Under the pieces are notes generated by a model that made no database searches, had not been told where the DNA came from, and worked only from the letters and a program-made list of their open reading frames with translations. 64,000 nucleotides of DNA from Pantoea coffeiphila. Lineage in GTDB: Bacteria > Pseudomonadota > Gammaproteobacteria > Enterobacterales > Enterobacteriaceae. A program made the translations under genes and the position numbers. Every line of letters begins with the position of its first letter. Position 1 is the stretch's first letter. Positions 27,236-35,810 of this stretch are shown here, piece after piece. The stretch is taken from NCBI RefSeq assembly GCF_016909495.1, contig NZ_JAFBFW010000003.1, positions 124,001 to 188,000 on the forward strand, written 5' to 3'.

Positions 27236-28933
27236 ATGACCACCGATTTAGTTATTGGTATCGATCTTGGCACCTCAAACAGCCTGCTGTGCCTGTGGCG
27301 CAACGGGCGTTCAGAACTGGTGCCGAACCGCTTTGGCGATTTTCTGACGCCTTCGGTCGTCGGCGTGGACGATGCGGGCAATATGCTGGTGGGCCAGCCC
27401 GCTAAGGCGCGGTTACAGTCGCATCCTCACCTCACCGCCGCCAGCTTTAAGCGCCATATGGGCAGTGAAACCACGGTGAAGCTTGGCGCACAGAGCTTCC
27501 GCGCCGAGGAGCTGTCGGCGATCCTGCTGCGTCAGCTGAAAGAGGATGCGGAAAACGCCCTCGGTCAGCCGGTATCCTGCGCGGTGATCACTGTTCCAGC
27601 CTATTTCAACGACGTGCAGCGCCGGGCGGTGAAAACTGCCGGTGAACTGGCCGGACTGGAAGTGAAAAGGCTGCTGAACGAACCGACCGCCGCCTCGCTG
27701 GCCTTTGGCCTGCTGAATAACCAGCAGCAAAAGTACCTGACCTTTGACCTCGGCGGCGGCACCTTTGACGTGTCGATTATCGATATGTTCGACGGCGTGG
27801 TGGAAGTGCGTTCCAGCAGCGGTGACGTGTTCCTCGGCGGCGATGACTTTAACGTGGCGATCCTGCGCTGGATGCAGCAGCAGTTCCCCGAGCTGAATCA
27901 GGCGGAAGGTGCACTTTACGCCAGCCTCACCCAGCTGGCCGAACGCCTGAAGTGCGATCTCACCCAGTCCTCTCCCGCCACCGCCGAGCTGGAATGGCAG
28001 GATAAGCGCTGGCAGTGGGAGCTGAGCGAGGCGAAGTTTGCCGAGATTTGCAGCGAGCTGATTGCCCGCCTCCAGCGGCCCGTCAGCCAGGCGCTGCAGG
28101 ATGCCCGTTTCACCCTCGATCAGCTGGATCACGTGCTGCTGGTGGGCGGTGCCACGCGTATGCCGCTGATCCGTCAGACCGTGGCCCGCCTGTTTGGCCG
28201 CTTCCCGCGCCACGATCTGCATCCTGATCAGGCGGTTGCGCTGGGCGCAGGCGTGCAGGCCGGGATGGTAATGGAGGACAGCGCGGTGGAAGACGTGATC
28301 CTCACCGACGTGATGCCGTACTCGCTGGGCGTGGCGACAATGCGCGAGCAGCATGGCCGCCAGGAAGCGGGCTTCTTCCTGCCGCTGATTGAGCGCAACA
28401 CCTTCCTGCCGGTGAGCATGGAGAAAACCCTGTGTACCGCCGTCGACAATCAGACCCTGGTGGAAGTTGAGATCTACCAGGGGGAAGGGCGGCGGGTGAA
28501 GGACAATATCCAACTGGGCGACATTAAACTTGAGGTACCGGCGCGCAAGGCGGGTGAAGTCAGCATCGACGTGCGCTTTACCTATACGCTGGACGGCATT
28601 CTGGAAGTGGAGTGCCGCACGTCGGCATCGGACACCATCAGCCGGCTGGTGATTGAAAACGTGCCGGGCCAGATGAGCGCGGAGGAAATCCAGCAGAGCC
28701 TGCAACGGCTGGCCTCGCTGAAGCAGCATCCGCGCGATCGGCCGGAAAACCGCCGGGTGCTGACCCGCTGCAACGAGCTTTATCGCTTCCTGCTGGGTGA
28801 AGAGCGGCAGCAGATTGATGCGGCGCTGTCGGCGTTCGAACAGCTGCTGGAAACCCAGGATGTACGTCAGATTGCTGATTTCCGTCAGCATCTGGAGCAG
28901 ATGCTGTCCCGCTACGATAACTGGACCCAGTAA
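27236..28933 (+). CDS. hscC: Hsp70-family chaperone HscC
   Basis: 565 residues, close to the 556 of HscC, shorter than DnaK because the C-terminal lid is reduced. The ATPase domain has [17 protein letters not shown] at the start, the phosphate-2 motif [15 protein letters not shown] and the adenosine motif [15 protein letters not shown]; the beta-sandwich substrate domain follows from about residue 370. In enteric bacteria HscC works with a dedicated J protein and acts on regulatory proteins rather than bulk folding. The J-domain gene follows after 1 bp, so the pair is translationally linked. Starts at ATG 27236 with AAGGA upstream. Confidence 0.95.
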   Translation: MTTDLVIGIDLGTSNSLLCLWRNGRSELVPNRFGDFLTPSVVGVDDAGNMLVGQPAKARLQSHPHLTAASFKRHMGSETTVKLGAQSFRAEELSAILLRQLKEDAENALGQPVSCAVITVPAYFNDVQRRAVKTAGELAGLEVKRLLNEPTAASLAFGLLNNQQQKYLTFDLGGGTFDVSIIDMFDGVVEVRSSSGDVFLGGDDFNVAILRWMQQQFPELNQAEGALYASLTQLAERLKCDLTQSSPATAELEWQDKRWQWELSEAKFAEICSELIARLQRPVSQALQDARFTLDQLDHVLLVGGATRMPLIRQTVARLFGRFPRHDLHPDQAVALGAGVQAGMVMEDSAVEDVILTDVMPYSLGVATMREQHGRQEAGFFLPLIERNTFLPVSMEKTLCTAVDNQTLVEVEIYQGEGRRVKDNIQLGDIKLEVPARKAGEVSIDVRFTYTLDGILEVECRTSASDTISRLVIENVPGQMSAEEIQQSLQRLASLKQHPRDRPENRRVLTRCNELYRFLLGEERQQIDAALSAFEQLLETQDVRQIADFRQHLEQMLSRYDNWTQ

Positions 28934-28934
28934 C

Positions 28935-30437
28935 ATGAACGAATGGAGCGTACTGGGGATCGATCCGACCCGCGACGAGAGTGAGATCCGCCGCGCCTAT
29001 GTGAAGCAGCTGAAGCAGCACCGCCCGGATCGCGATCCTGAAGGCTATCAGCGGCTGCGAGAGGCGTGGGAGCAGGCGAAGCAGTATGCCGCCAGCGCGC
29101 CGGGCGAACTGGCCGGTTTTGGCTTCCAGGTTCAGCCCGGGGAAGCTGGCTTAACGCGGGTGCTTGATGATGGCGTGGAGTGCAGCGGAAACGGTAACGG
29201 TGTTCGGCGTGATGGCGCTGCAATCACCGACGAGGAGGCGGGCGCACATGCCGCCGATCGCATTCTGCTGCCGGAAGACATTGAGAATTCGCCCAATCGC
29301 ACAGGCAAGACGTCAGATAACGCAGAAGATATCCCTCTGCCGCCGCCCGCCTACAGCATAAAAGAAATCAACCGGCTGGCGGATCGGCTGCTGGCATCAG
29401 AGCAGGGCATGGAACAGTTGGAGGAAACCTGGCTGCGGGTCGCGGCTAACGGCTCGCTGTTGCAGCAGCAGCAGTTCAACCAGCAGCTGGCGCAGGCGCT
29501 GGTTGACCGACCGGGACTGACCGAAGAGCTGTTAATGCGCCTGTCGGAAACGCTTGGCTGGGGGCTGGACGGCTACGATGATACCCGCCTGTTATCGGGC
29601 CGCCTGGTGTGGAAGCTTAACCGCGCCGCACGCCGCACGGCAATGGGGGCAAGCTGGCAGGCGCTGCTGCATTCCGCCGGAGATTCCTGGCGCAAAAAAC
29701 GGATGGTGGCGTTAATCGCCGGCAGCGACGAGAAAATGCCGCTGTGGGCAAGGCTGATCCCCAATTTTCTCGCCGATATGAGCAAGCAGGTGGATGAACT
29801 GTGCACCCGCTATCCCGAGCTGACCGACCGCATCAACCCGATGGTGTTGCAGTACAGCCAGGAAAAGTGCTTTCAGGAACGGTTCTTTCAGGAAAAGCAC
29901 GTTGCCCTGAGCTGGGCTGGCGTGTATCTGCTGCTGTTCTGGGGCGTGGTCATGAACCGCAGCGCGGTTGAGGCACATCCCACATGGCCGGTGCTGACGC
30001 TGAGCGGCGTACTGATCCTGTTTTATCTCTACGGCCACGATCTGGTTTTCCAGACGCTGCGGCGCTGGCAGTTTGCGTTAGGCGTCTGGCTGCTGATTGA
30101 AGGCATACTCTCAGCCCTGGTGGTTGCCCTCTTTTTGGTGCTGATGCATTTTGGCCTGCCGAAGCTGCTGGGGAACCGGGCAGAGCTGGCGGGCCTGCTT
30201 GAAATCATGCTGGCGCTGATTGTGCTCAGCGGGGTGTGGCGCATCCGCGAGCGCGGCGTTCCCGTTATCTGCCTGCCGGGTCATCTGGTGTGCTGGCTGC
30301 TGGCCGCGCCGTGGAACGCGCCGCGTGCAATACCGTCACGCCTGCTGGGGGCAATCATTGGCCTGACCGCCTATTTCGGCAGCTGTGCCGTTATGTATGA
30401 GTTTTTCAAGTTGGCCAATAATGTTCTGGAGCACTAA
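28935..30437 (+). CDS. Membrane-anchored J-domain protein, HscC partner (DjlB/DjlC-like)
   Basis: 500 residues. An N-terminal J-like domain (residues 1-50: MNEWSVLGIDPTRDESEIRR then AYVKQLKQHRPDRDP) is followed by a variable Gly/Asp-rich linker, a helical middle part and four or more membrane helices at the C-terminus (about residues 330-495). J proteins stimulate the ATPase of an Hsp70; here that should be HscC, encoded just upstream. The HPD signature is present as H29-R-P31-D32, that is, with an extra Arg between His and Pro. The ATG at 28935 overlaps the end region of hscC and matches the family start; an earlier in-frame start lies inside hscC. Confidence 0.88.
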   Translation: MNEWSVLGIDPTRDESEIRRAYVKQLKQHRPDRDPEGYQRLREAWEQAKQYAASAPGELAGFGFQVQPGEAGLTRVLDDGVECSGNGNGVRRDGAAITDEEAGAHAADRILLPEDIENSPNRTGKTSDNAEDIPLPPPAYSIKEINRLADRLLASEQGMEQLEETWLRVAANGSLLQQQQFNQQLAQALVDRPGLTEELLMRLSETLGWGLDGYDDTRLLSGRLVWKLNRAARRTAMGASWQALLHSAGDSWRKKRMVALIAGSDEKMPLWARLIPNFLADMSKQVDELCTRYPELTDRINPMVLQYSQEKCFQERFFQEKHVALSWAGVYLLLFWGVVMNRSAVEAHPTWPVLTLSGVLILFYLYGHDLVFQTLRRWQFALGVWLLIEGILSALVVALFLVLMHFGLPKLLGNRAELAGLLEIMLALIVLSGVWRIRERGVPVICLPGHLVCWLLAAPWNAPRAIPSRLLGAIIGLTAYFGSCAVMYEFFKLANNVLEH

Positions 30438-30440
30438 CCG

Positions 30441-31148
30441 ATGACCGCACTGGTATTACTGCCCGGACTGATGTGCGATGCCGGGCTGTGGCAGGGGTTG
30501 TTGCCGCAGCTGGAGGCGACAGGCCCGCTGACCTTTGGCGATCTGTCGCAGGGAAAATCGGTTGAGGAGATGGCCGCCAGGGTGCTGGAGTGCTGCCCGC
30601 CGGAGTTCGTGCTGGTGGGGTTTTCGATGGGCGGTTTTGTCGCCCGCGAGATTGCTCGCCAGGTGCCGCATCGCGTACGGGGGCTGGTGCTGATTGCCAC
30701 CTCCAGTGCAGCAGACAGCGTGATGCAGTCGCAGTTTAAAGCGACGGTCGCCGGGAAGCTTGAGCAGGACAGCGGCCCATTCCGCGGGCTGAGCCACCGG
30801 GCGATTAAGCTGTCGCTGGGCCAGCAGCATGAAGACGATCCGCAGCTGGTGCAGCAGATCCTCGATATGAGCCTGCGGCTGGGGCGGGAAACCTGGATTC
30901 GTCAGCTGCAGATGGCGCGCAACAGCGACAGCCATCTGCTGGCCGACATTCGTTGCCCGACGCTGGTGATTGCTGCCGCAGACGATCGCATGCGCAGCCT
31001 GGCGGAGTCGCGGGCGCTGTGTGAGGCGATCCCTGATGCGGAATTCCGGCTGGTGGAGGATTCCGGCCATATGCTGCCGCTTGAACAGCCACAGCGGCTG
31101 GCGGCGATCCTGACCGAATGGATGAATCGATGCGTCACTCGCCGATAA
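30441..31148 (+). CDS. Alpha/beta-fold hydrolase
   Basis: 235 residues, a small soluble alpha/beta hydrolase. The nucleophile elbow is GFSMGG with Ser62; the acid is probably in IAAADDRM and the catalytic His in EDSGHMLPLEQP near the C-terminus. The HG-like oxyanion segment is LLPGLMCDAGLW. Such proteins are esterases, lactonases or related; the substrate is not known. It starts 3 bp after the J-protein gene with GGAG upstream, so it is the last gene of the hscC-J protein transcript. Confidence 0.88.
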   Translation: MTALVLLPGLMCDAGLWQGLLPQLEATGPLTFGDLSQGKSVEEMAARVLECCPPEFVLVGFSMGGFVAREIARQVPHRVRGLVLIATSSAADSVMQSQFKATVAGKLEQDSGPFRGLSHRAIKLSLGQQHEDDPQLVQQILDMSLRLGRETWIRQLQMARNSDSHLLADIRCPTLVIAAADDRMRSLAESRALCEAIPDAEFRLVEDSGHMLPLEQPQRLAAILTEWMNRCVTRR

Positions 31149-31282
31149 ACAGTTACCAAAAAAAGCCGGGAACACCGCCGGGAACACTGGATTAGCCGCG
31201 TAAATTCAATACAATCACAGGCGGCATGGAGTGCCTGGGCTGATTGAGGAAAACAAGTCGTGGTTAATCCGGGATGGTTGGA

Positions 31283-31747
31283 ATGAAAAAGTGGTTATTG
31301 ATGCTGATTGCCCCGATATTCGCCTTTCAGGCGATGGCGGCAGAGCATAATGCCGATCCGCACAGCACCAGCGTGGCCTTCTACAGCTGGTATCTGACGG
31401 CGCTGAGCAAAGAAGAAAGCCCGATCGATGAGCACGATCCGCTGCTGAGTGAGTATGTTACCCAGCGGCTGCTGCAAAAAATCAATCTGCTGATTAAAAG
31501 CCCGGAAGGCATGGATGATGATTACTTTCTGCAGGATCAGGACTACAGCGACGGCTGGGTGAATAACGTCAGCGTCAGCGATTTCACGCTGAACGGCAAT
31601 CGCGCCTTTGGCGATGTGACCCTCGGGCGCGACCCGACCGACCAACAGCATCTGCTGGTCACGTTGGTGCATGAACGCGACGGCTGGAAGATTGACGACG
31701 TACAGCTGGAACCGGCCGCCGGTACCGCGCAGCCGCCAGCCGGTTAA
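31283..31747 (+). CDS. Small exported protein, DUF3828-like
   Basis: 154 residues with a Sec signal peptide (MKKWLLMLIAPIFAFQAMAA) and a mature domain of the DUF3828 type (VAFYSWYLTALSKEES early, DGWKIDDVQLEP at the end). These are periplasmic or envelope proteins of unknown function. The ATG at 31283 is preferred over one at 31274 because GGGATGG then stands at a normal distance and the signal peptide begins correctly. It is convergent with, and 2 bp from, the VirK-like gene. No function is claimed. Confidence 0.75.
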   Translation: MKKWLLMLIAPIFAFQAMAAEHNADPHSTSVAFYSWYLTALSKEESPIDEHDPLLSEYVTQRLLQKINLLIKSPEGMDDDYFLQDQDYSDGWVNNVSVSDFTLNGNRAFGDVTLGRDPTDQQHLLVTLVHERDGWKIDDVQLEPAAGTAQPPAG

Positions 31748-31749
31748 TC

Positions 31750-32685
31750 TTATCGGGTAAAGCGGCTCAGCTGCTGATGCAGCTGGTCAAGTAGCGCATA
31801 GCGGCGGCGGTACTCGGCGCGCTTTTTACTGGCGATCTCCTCCAGCGGTTTTTGCGCCAGGCTGAGCGGCAGCTGGTATAAATGACGCGAGGCCACCGTC
31901 GCATTAACCGACTGCCAGAACTCATCATAGCAGGCGTGAAACAGCGCCCTTTTTTTCAGGCGATAGCGCAGGCTATAGAACACATGGCCGCCATCGCGCA
32001 CCGCATAAATCTGCTGAATGCCCATCGTTACGGCGAGCTGCATCAGCGCTTCCAGCAGCACTCTTTTGGGGAACAGCCCGTGGCACGCTTTGGTGGCGTG
32101 GCGAATAAATTCATGCGGCGTATCGCGGTGAGCGCCCTGCAGGCCGCCGATGATCAGCTGCGGTTTGCCATTGCGCTCGGTCACGGCAAACGTCAGCACC
32201 CCCAGTAGAGTGCCGTCGCAGTGGAGGAGTAAATTCACTTCCCCTTCGCGCTCGCAGCGACCGTTGCATATCATGGTGATCGCTATGGCCTCACCGTCTT
32301 TCCCGCTGAAGCGGGCGAGTGTGAAATCTGTCGCGCTAAGCATCGCCTGGCGCAGCTCTTCACACGCCAGCTGCGAGACGAAGCGGTAATGATCGTGCAG
32401 CGCCGCCACGCGCTGGCTGACCGACAACCCAAGATGCAGGTAAGGGCGGTGGATTTTTCCCGGCAGCGTGGGCTGCTGCGGCAAAATCTGCTGCATCGGC
32501 GCAAAGGCGGCGATATGGCGCATATGCTGCCAGCTGCTGACGGGGGTCAGCATGGAGCGCAGCAGAAACTTGGCGCGCCACGAGGGCGAAAGCCACAGCT
32601 TTTCCGGCGCCAGCTGGCCGCCAATTAATGCTGAAAATAACGCAAGGCCGTTGTTCGTACGTGGAGTAAGAAGAATTTCCGACAT
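31750..32685 (-). CDS. VirK/YbjX-family protein (DUF535)
   Basis: 311 residues of the DUF535 family that includes VirK of Shigella and YbjX. Typical segments are LHDHYRFVSQLACEELRQAM and GGLQGAHRDTPHEFIRHATK, with KKRAEYRRRYALLDQLHQQL at the C-terminus. In Salmonella and relatives these genes belong to the PhoP regulon and help resistance to antimicrobial peptides. A PhoP-box-like direct repeat lies upstream at 32784-32800, though oriented toward the divergent AraC gene. Cytoplasmic, no signal peptide. Family assignment is good; role is taken from relatives. Confidence 0.88.
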   Translation of the reverse strand: MSEILLTPRTNNGLALFSALIGGQLAPEKLWLSPSWRAKFLLRSMLTPVSSWQHMRHIAAFAPMQQILPQQPTLPGKIHRPYLHLGLSVSQRVAALHDHYRFVSQLACEELRQAMLSATDFTLARFSGKDGEAIAITMICNGRCEREGEVNLLLHCDGTLLGVLTFAVTERNGKPQLIIGGLQGAHRDTPHEFIRHATKACHGLFPKRVLLEALMQLAVTMGIQQIYAVRDGGHVFYSLRYRLKKRALFHACYDEFWQSVNATVASRHLYQLPLSLAQKPLEEIASKKRAEYRRRYALLDQLHQQLSRFTR

Positions 32686-32783
32686 AGCAGATTATCCTTT
32701 TCCGCTGGTTAAAACCGTATTTGAGCAGGTGTCAGATAAATAGAGTCACAATGAGTGCGAGGGCTTTTACTGCACAGGTGAGC

Positions 32784-32800
32784 CGTTTAACCGGGGTTTA
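32784..32800 (+). promoter_or_regulatory. PhoP-box-like direct repeat
   Basis: CGTTTA-N5-GGTTTA, matching the (T/G)GTTTA-N5-(T/G)GTTTA pattern with one changed base and the exact 11 bp period. It is 68-84 bp before the AraC-type gene and about 100 bp before the divergent virK-like gene. Confidence 0.5.
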
Positions 32801-32867
32801 ATCAGCACTTTTCGACGCGACCTGAACGTCGTAAACTGATGGTCGATTTTTCAGCGAGGAGGCGAAA

Positions 32868-33698
32868 GTGGAAGGTGTACCGGAACAGTTTTGCTACGAG
32901 CAGGACCGCGCCAGCTTCCGCCATCTGCCCGGCGTGCAGGGCGTAGAGCTGTATCGTGCGCACATCACGCACTATGCCTTTGAGCCACACACCCACGAAG
33001 CGTTTGGCATCGGAACGATCGACATCGGTGCCGAGCGGTTTCGCTATCGCGGTGAACAGCACCTGGCCCCGGTCGACTCGCTGGTGTTAATGAATCCGGA
33101 CGAGCTGCATACCGGCGAATCCGCCAGCGAAGGCGGCTGGCAGTATCGTATGATTTATCTGGAACCGCAGCGGCTGGCCGAGCTGACCGGCGAATCGGGC
33201 TGGTGGTTTGACCGCGCGGTGCGCCATCACCCGCAGCACGCGCGCGAAGTTTCGCAGATCCTCTCCCGACTGTGGCAGACGAACGATGCGCTGGCGATTG
33301 ATGGTCTGTTGCTGTCGCTCTGTGACGTACTGCGCCCCCACGCCCGTAACGTTTGTCCCTCAGAGGCTCCGGCCCGCCACCGCTTCGATCGGGTACGCGA
33401 CTATCTGCGCGATAATCTGGCGGAACGTATCACTCTCGGCGATCTCTCCGCGCTGATGTCGCTCAGCCCTTATCATTTCCAGCGTCAGTTCAAGGCGCAG
33501 TATCACGTTACCCCGCATCAGATGCTGATGGCTTTTCGTCTCTATCAGGCCCGTCAGCTGCTGATTGATGGCATGCCCTCAGCCGAGGTTGCCGCCGCCG
33601 TCGGGCTGACCGACCAGGCACATCTGACCCGCAGTTTTGCCGCCCGTTATGGCATCACCCCCGCCCGCTATCAGAAGCAGGTCCGCCAGAGCGGTTAG
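32868..33698 (+). CDS. AraC-family transcriptional regulator
   Basis: 276 residues with an N-terminal cupin sensor domain (EPHTHEAFGIGTIDIGAERF, then DSLVLMNPDELHTGE) and a C-terminal pair of AraC helix-turn-helices (ITLGDLSALMSLSPYHFQRQ, and AEVAAAVGLTDQAHLTRSFA). The start is GTG at 32868 with a perfect AGGAGG six bases upstream. It lies next to an EamA-type exporter in the same direction, a common arrangement in which the regulator controls the transporter. The effector is unknown. Confidence 0.9.
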   Translation: MEGVPEQFCYEQDRASFRHLPGVQGVELYRAHITHYAFEPHTHEAFGIGTIDIGAERFRYRGEQHLAPVDSLVLMNPDELHTGESASEGGWQYRMIYLEPQRLAELTGESGWWFDRAVRHHPQHAREVSQILSRLWQTNDALAIDGLLLSLCDVLRPHARNVCPSEAPARHRFDRVRDYLRDNLAERITLGDLSALMSLSPYHFQRQFKAQYHVTPHQMLMAFRLYQARQLLIDGMPSAEVAAAVGLTDQAHLTRSFAARYGITPARYQKQVRQSG

Positions 33699-33776
33699 CG
33701 CAATTTGCTACAATCCCCGTCTTGCCATCCCCCGTCATAATACGGTATTGCTTTTGCGTGCCTTCTGGAGTGAACG

Positions 33777-34736
33777 ATGTTAGCGGGAATTTTATTTGCC
33801 CTCGGAGCGGGGCTGATGTGGGGATTGATCTTTGTCGGACCGCTGCTGGTTCCGGGCTATCCGGGAACCCTACAGTCCATGGGGCGCTATCTGGCCTTCG
33901 GGCTGATTGCGCTGCCGCTGGCCTGGCAGGATCGCCAGCGCCTGCGCGGTCTGACGGGGGATGACTGGCGGGAAGCGTTTAAGCTGACGCTGGTGGGGAA
34001 TCTGCTTTACTACGCTTTTCTGGCGACGGCTATCCAGCGTACCGGCGCGCCGGTTTCCACGATGATTATCGGCACGCTGCCGGTGGTGATTGCGGTCTGC
34101 GCCAACCTGTTTTACGGCGGCGATGATGGCCGACTCAGCTGGCGGAGCCTGGCTCCTGCACTGCTGCTGATCGTCTGCGGGCTGGCCTGCGTTAACGTGG
34201 CTGAGATGAGCGGGGCCGGGCAGCAGTTCGACCCGTGGCGCTATTTCAGCGGTATTGCGCTGGCGCTGGCTGCGGTTATCTGCTGGACGTGGTATCCGCT
34301 GCGCAACTCGCGCTGGCTGCGGCAGCATCCGGCGCTGCGCCCCGGTACCTGGGCAACCGCGCAGGGGCTGGCAACGCTGCCGCTGGCGCTGCTGGGCTAT
34401 CTGCTGGTGATGGGGCAGCTGCATCTGACGCAGCCTGAGTTTACCCTGCCGTTTGGCCCACAGCCGGGAGTATTTATCGCGCTTATGCTGGCTATCGGGC
34501 TGCTGTGCTCGTGGCTGGGGACGCTGTGCTGGAATGAAGCCAGCCAGCGCCTGCCTGCGGTGCTGCTCGGGCCGTTAATCGTATTTGAAACGCTGGCCGG
34601 GCTGGCCTATACCTTTGCCCTGCGCCAGGCGTGGCCACCTTTGCTGACTTTTTGCGGCATTATCTGCCTGATTAGCGGGGTGGTGGTGGCGATGCGGATT
34701 AAGCCTCAGCCACGGATTGTGCCGCTGAACGAATAA
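33777..34736 (+). CDS. EamA/DMT-superfamily transporter
   Basis: 319 residues with about ten hydrophobic helices arranged as two EamA repeats. Such proteins export amino acids, metabolites or drugs; the substrate is not evident. Helix-rich segments such as LAGILFALGAGLMWGLIFVG and VLLGPLIVFETLAGLAYTFA support membrane location. It follows the AraC gene by 78 bp and is probably controlled by it. GGAG precedes the ATG. A long inverted repeat downstream (34771-34818) may end its transcript. Confidence 0.88.
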   Translation: MLAGILFALGAGLMWGLIFVGPLLVPGYPGTLQSMGRYLAFGLIALPLAWQDRQRLRGLTGDDWREAFKLTLVGNLLYYAFLATAIQRTGAPVSTMIIGTLPVVIAVCANLFYGGDDGRLSWRSLAPALLLIVCGLACVNVAEMSGAGQQFDPWRYFSGIALALAAVICWTWYPLRNSRWLRQHPALRPGTWATAQGLATLPLALLGYLLVMGQLHLTQPEFTLPFGPQPGVFIALMLAIGLLCSWLGTLCWNEASQRLPAVLLGPLIVFETLAGLAYTFALRQAWPPLLTFCGIICLISGVVVAMRIKPQPRIVPLNE

Positions 34737-34770
34737 TCATCAGACAGTATGCTGCGTTAACTTTAGCGAA

Positions 34771-34818
34771 AACATTAGCACCGACCGCATATTACTTGCC
34801 CGGTCGGTGGCTAATGTT
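34771..34818. terminator. Long stem-loop between the EamA gene and the transposase remnant
   Basis: Arms 34771-34787 and 34801-34818 (AACATTAGC-ACCGACCG against its complement, one bulge) form a very stable hairpin. On the minus strand it is followed by TTTT, so it can terminate the leftward transposase remnant; it may equally mark an old element end. Confidence 0.65.
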
Positions 34819-34851
34819 AAAGAGTGATAAATAATTGCTGTTGTCAGCAGA

Positions 34852-35247
34852 CTACTGACTGTCACAGCTGCAAGGGTAGTGATAAACGCTGCGGCTGATA
34901 TTCAGCAGGCGGCAGCTGCGGCGGGTTCCCACGTTGTGGGTATCCTGCAGGAAGGTGACCGCTTTGCGTTTATCCCCGGTGGTGAAGAAGTTCTTCACAA
35001 TACTCTGAAGCAGTTCTTTATCGGAAGAAAGCAGCTGCAGCTCGCGCGACAGGCTGTGCAGAGACTCTTCTAATTCTTTGATTTTTCTTCCATGTTCTGA
35101 ATTTAATCCGGCGTACTTCTTTTTCCAACTGTAGAACGTTGCTTCAGAAATACCAAGGTTTTCACAAATCTGTTTAACCTTAATACCGTCTTCTGAATCT
35201 TTAATTGCTCTGCTGATTTGTTCTGCCGTATATCGTGACTTTCTCAT
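34852..35247 (-). CDS. IS3-type transposase remnant (OrfA plus start of OrfB in one frame)
   Basis: 131 residues. Residues 1-85 are an IS3/IS407-type OrfA with its helix-turn-helix (QICENLGISEATFYSWKKKY) and a leucine-rich coiled coil (IKELEESLHSLSRELQLLSS). From about residue 90 (GDKRKAVTFLQDTHNVGTRR then SCRLLNISRSVYHY) the sequence resembles the beginning of OrfB, normally reached by frameshifting but here in the same frame. The DDE catalytic domain is missing, so it cannot transpose alone. It sits in AT-rich DNA with no obvious inverted repeats of a complete element. It could be a decayed insertion or a retained DNA-binding protein. Confidence 0.8.
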   Translation of the reverse strand: MRKSRYTAEQISRAIKDSEDGIKVKQICENLGISEATFYSWKKKYAGLNSEHGRKIKELEESLHSLSRELQLLSSDKELLQSIVKNFFTTGDKRKAVTFLQDTHNVGTRRSCRLLNISRSVYHYPCSCDSQ

Positions 35248-35491
35248 AAATGCTATTACCTTTCTTAACTATAATATGGCGATAATAACTGGAGTTAATT
35301 CGTGCTGAGGTAGTTCGGCTATTTTATATCAGTATTTCACGATATGCGATTAGGAATATTCTTGTGGAATTAAAAATAAATTCTAATTCGGATTGTTGCG
35401 GTGAAAGTTATTTTAGAGCCGGCGGTAATTCCACGCTGTTTTAACAAAGTAGCAAAGAAGGGGAAGTGAAGGGGGGAAATGAAAACAACAT

Positions 35492-35522
35492 TGCCCGATG
35501 AATCCCGTTGACTCATCGGGCA
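35492..35522 (-). terminator. Intrinsic terminator of yjcB
   Basis: TGCCCGATGA (35492-35501) pairs with TCATCGGGCA (35513-35522); on the minus strand it is followed by TGTTGTTTTC. Confidence 0.8.
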
Positions 35523-35528
35523 GGGAAA

Positions 35529-35810
35529 TCAGGGCATCGGCCAGTCCGGCGGCGTCTGGCTCATGACGTTGATAAACACGTCTTTAGTGATATGCCAGAA
35601 GTTGTATAAATTCTCCATGCTCAGGGTCATCCCCAGCAGGCCGGTCACAAACCAGCACGACATGCCAATGCCGATGCCGGTGAAGACGAACGCCATGGCG
35701 TTGCGGCTGGCTTTACGGCACTGCACGTTAAACGTGCTGGCGATAAACATCATTACTGCACTCAGCAGTTCCCATCTCATCAGCATAACGCTGGCAGTAA
35801 TCGTACCCAT
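35529..35810 (-). CDS. yjcB: YjcB-family small membrane protein
   Basis: 93 residues. The N-terminus MGTITASVMLMRWELLSAVM and the ending VMSQTPPDWPMP match YjcB of enteric bacteria, a small inner-membrane protein of unknown function with two or three hydrophobic helices. The ATG at 35810 has GGAG seven bases upstream; an in-frame GTG farther upstream is not needed. In E. coli yjcB lies near the soxRS region, so its presence a few kilobases from soxRS is conserved synteny with pga inserted between (inference). Confidence 0.88.
   Translation of the reverse strand: MGTITASVMLMRWELLSAVMMFIASTFNVQCRKASRNAMAFVFTGIGIGMSCWFVTGLLGMTLSMENLYNFWHITKDVFINVMSQTPPDWPMP

Noticed and set aside
27413..28936. 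507-codon open frame antisense to hscC
   Set aside because: Lies wholly opposite a well-recognised Hsp70 gene, has His/Arg/Gln-rich composition typical of a shadow frame in GC-rich DNA and no family motif.
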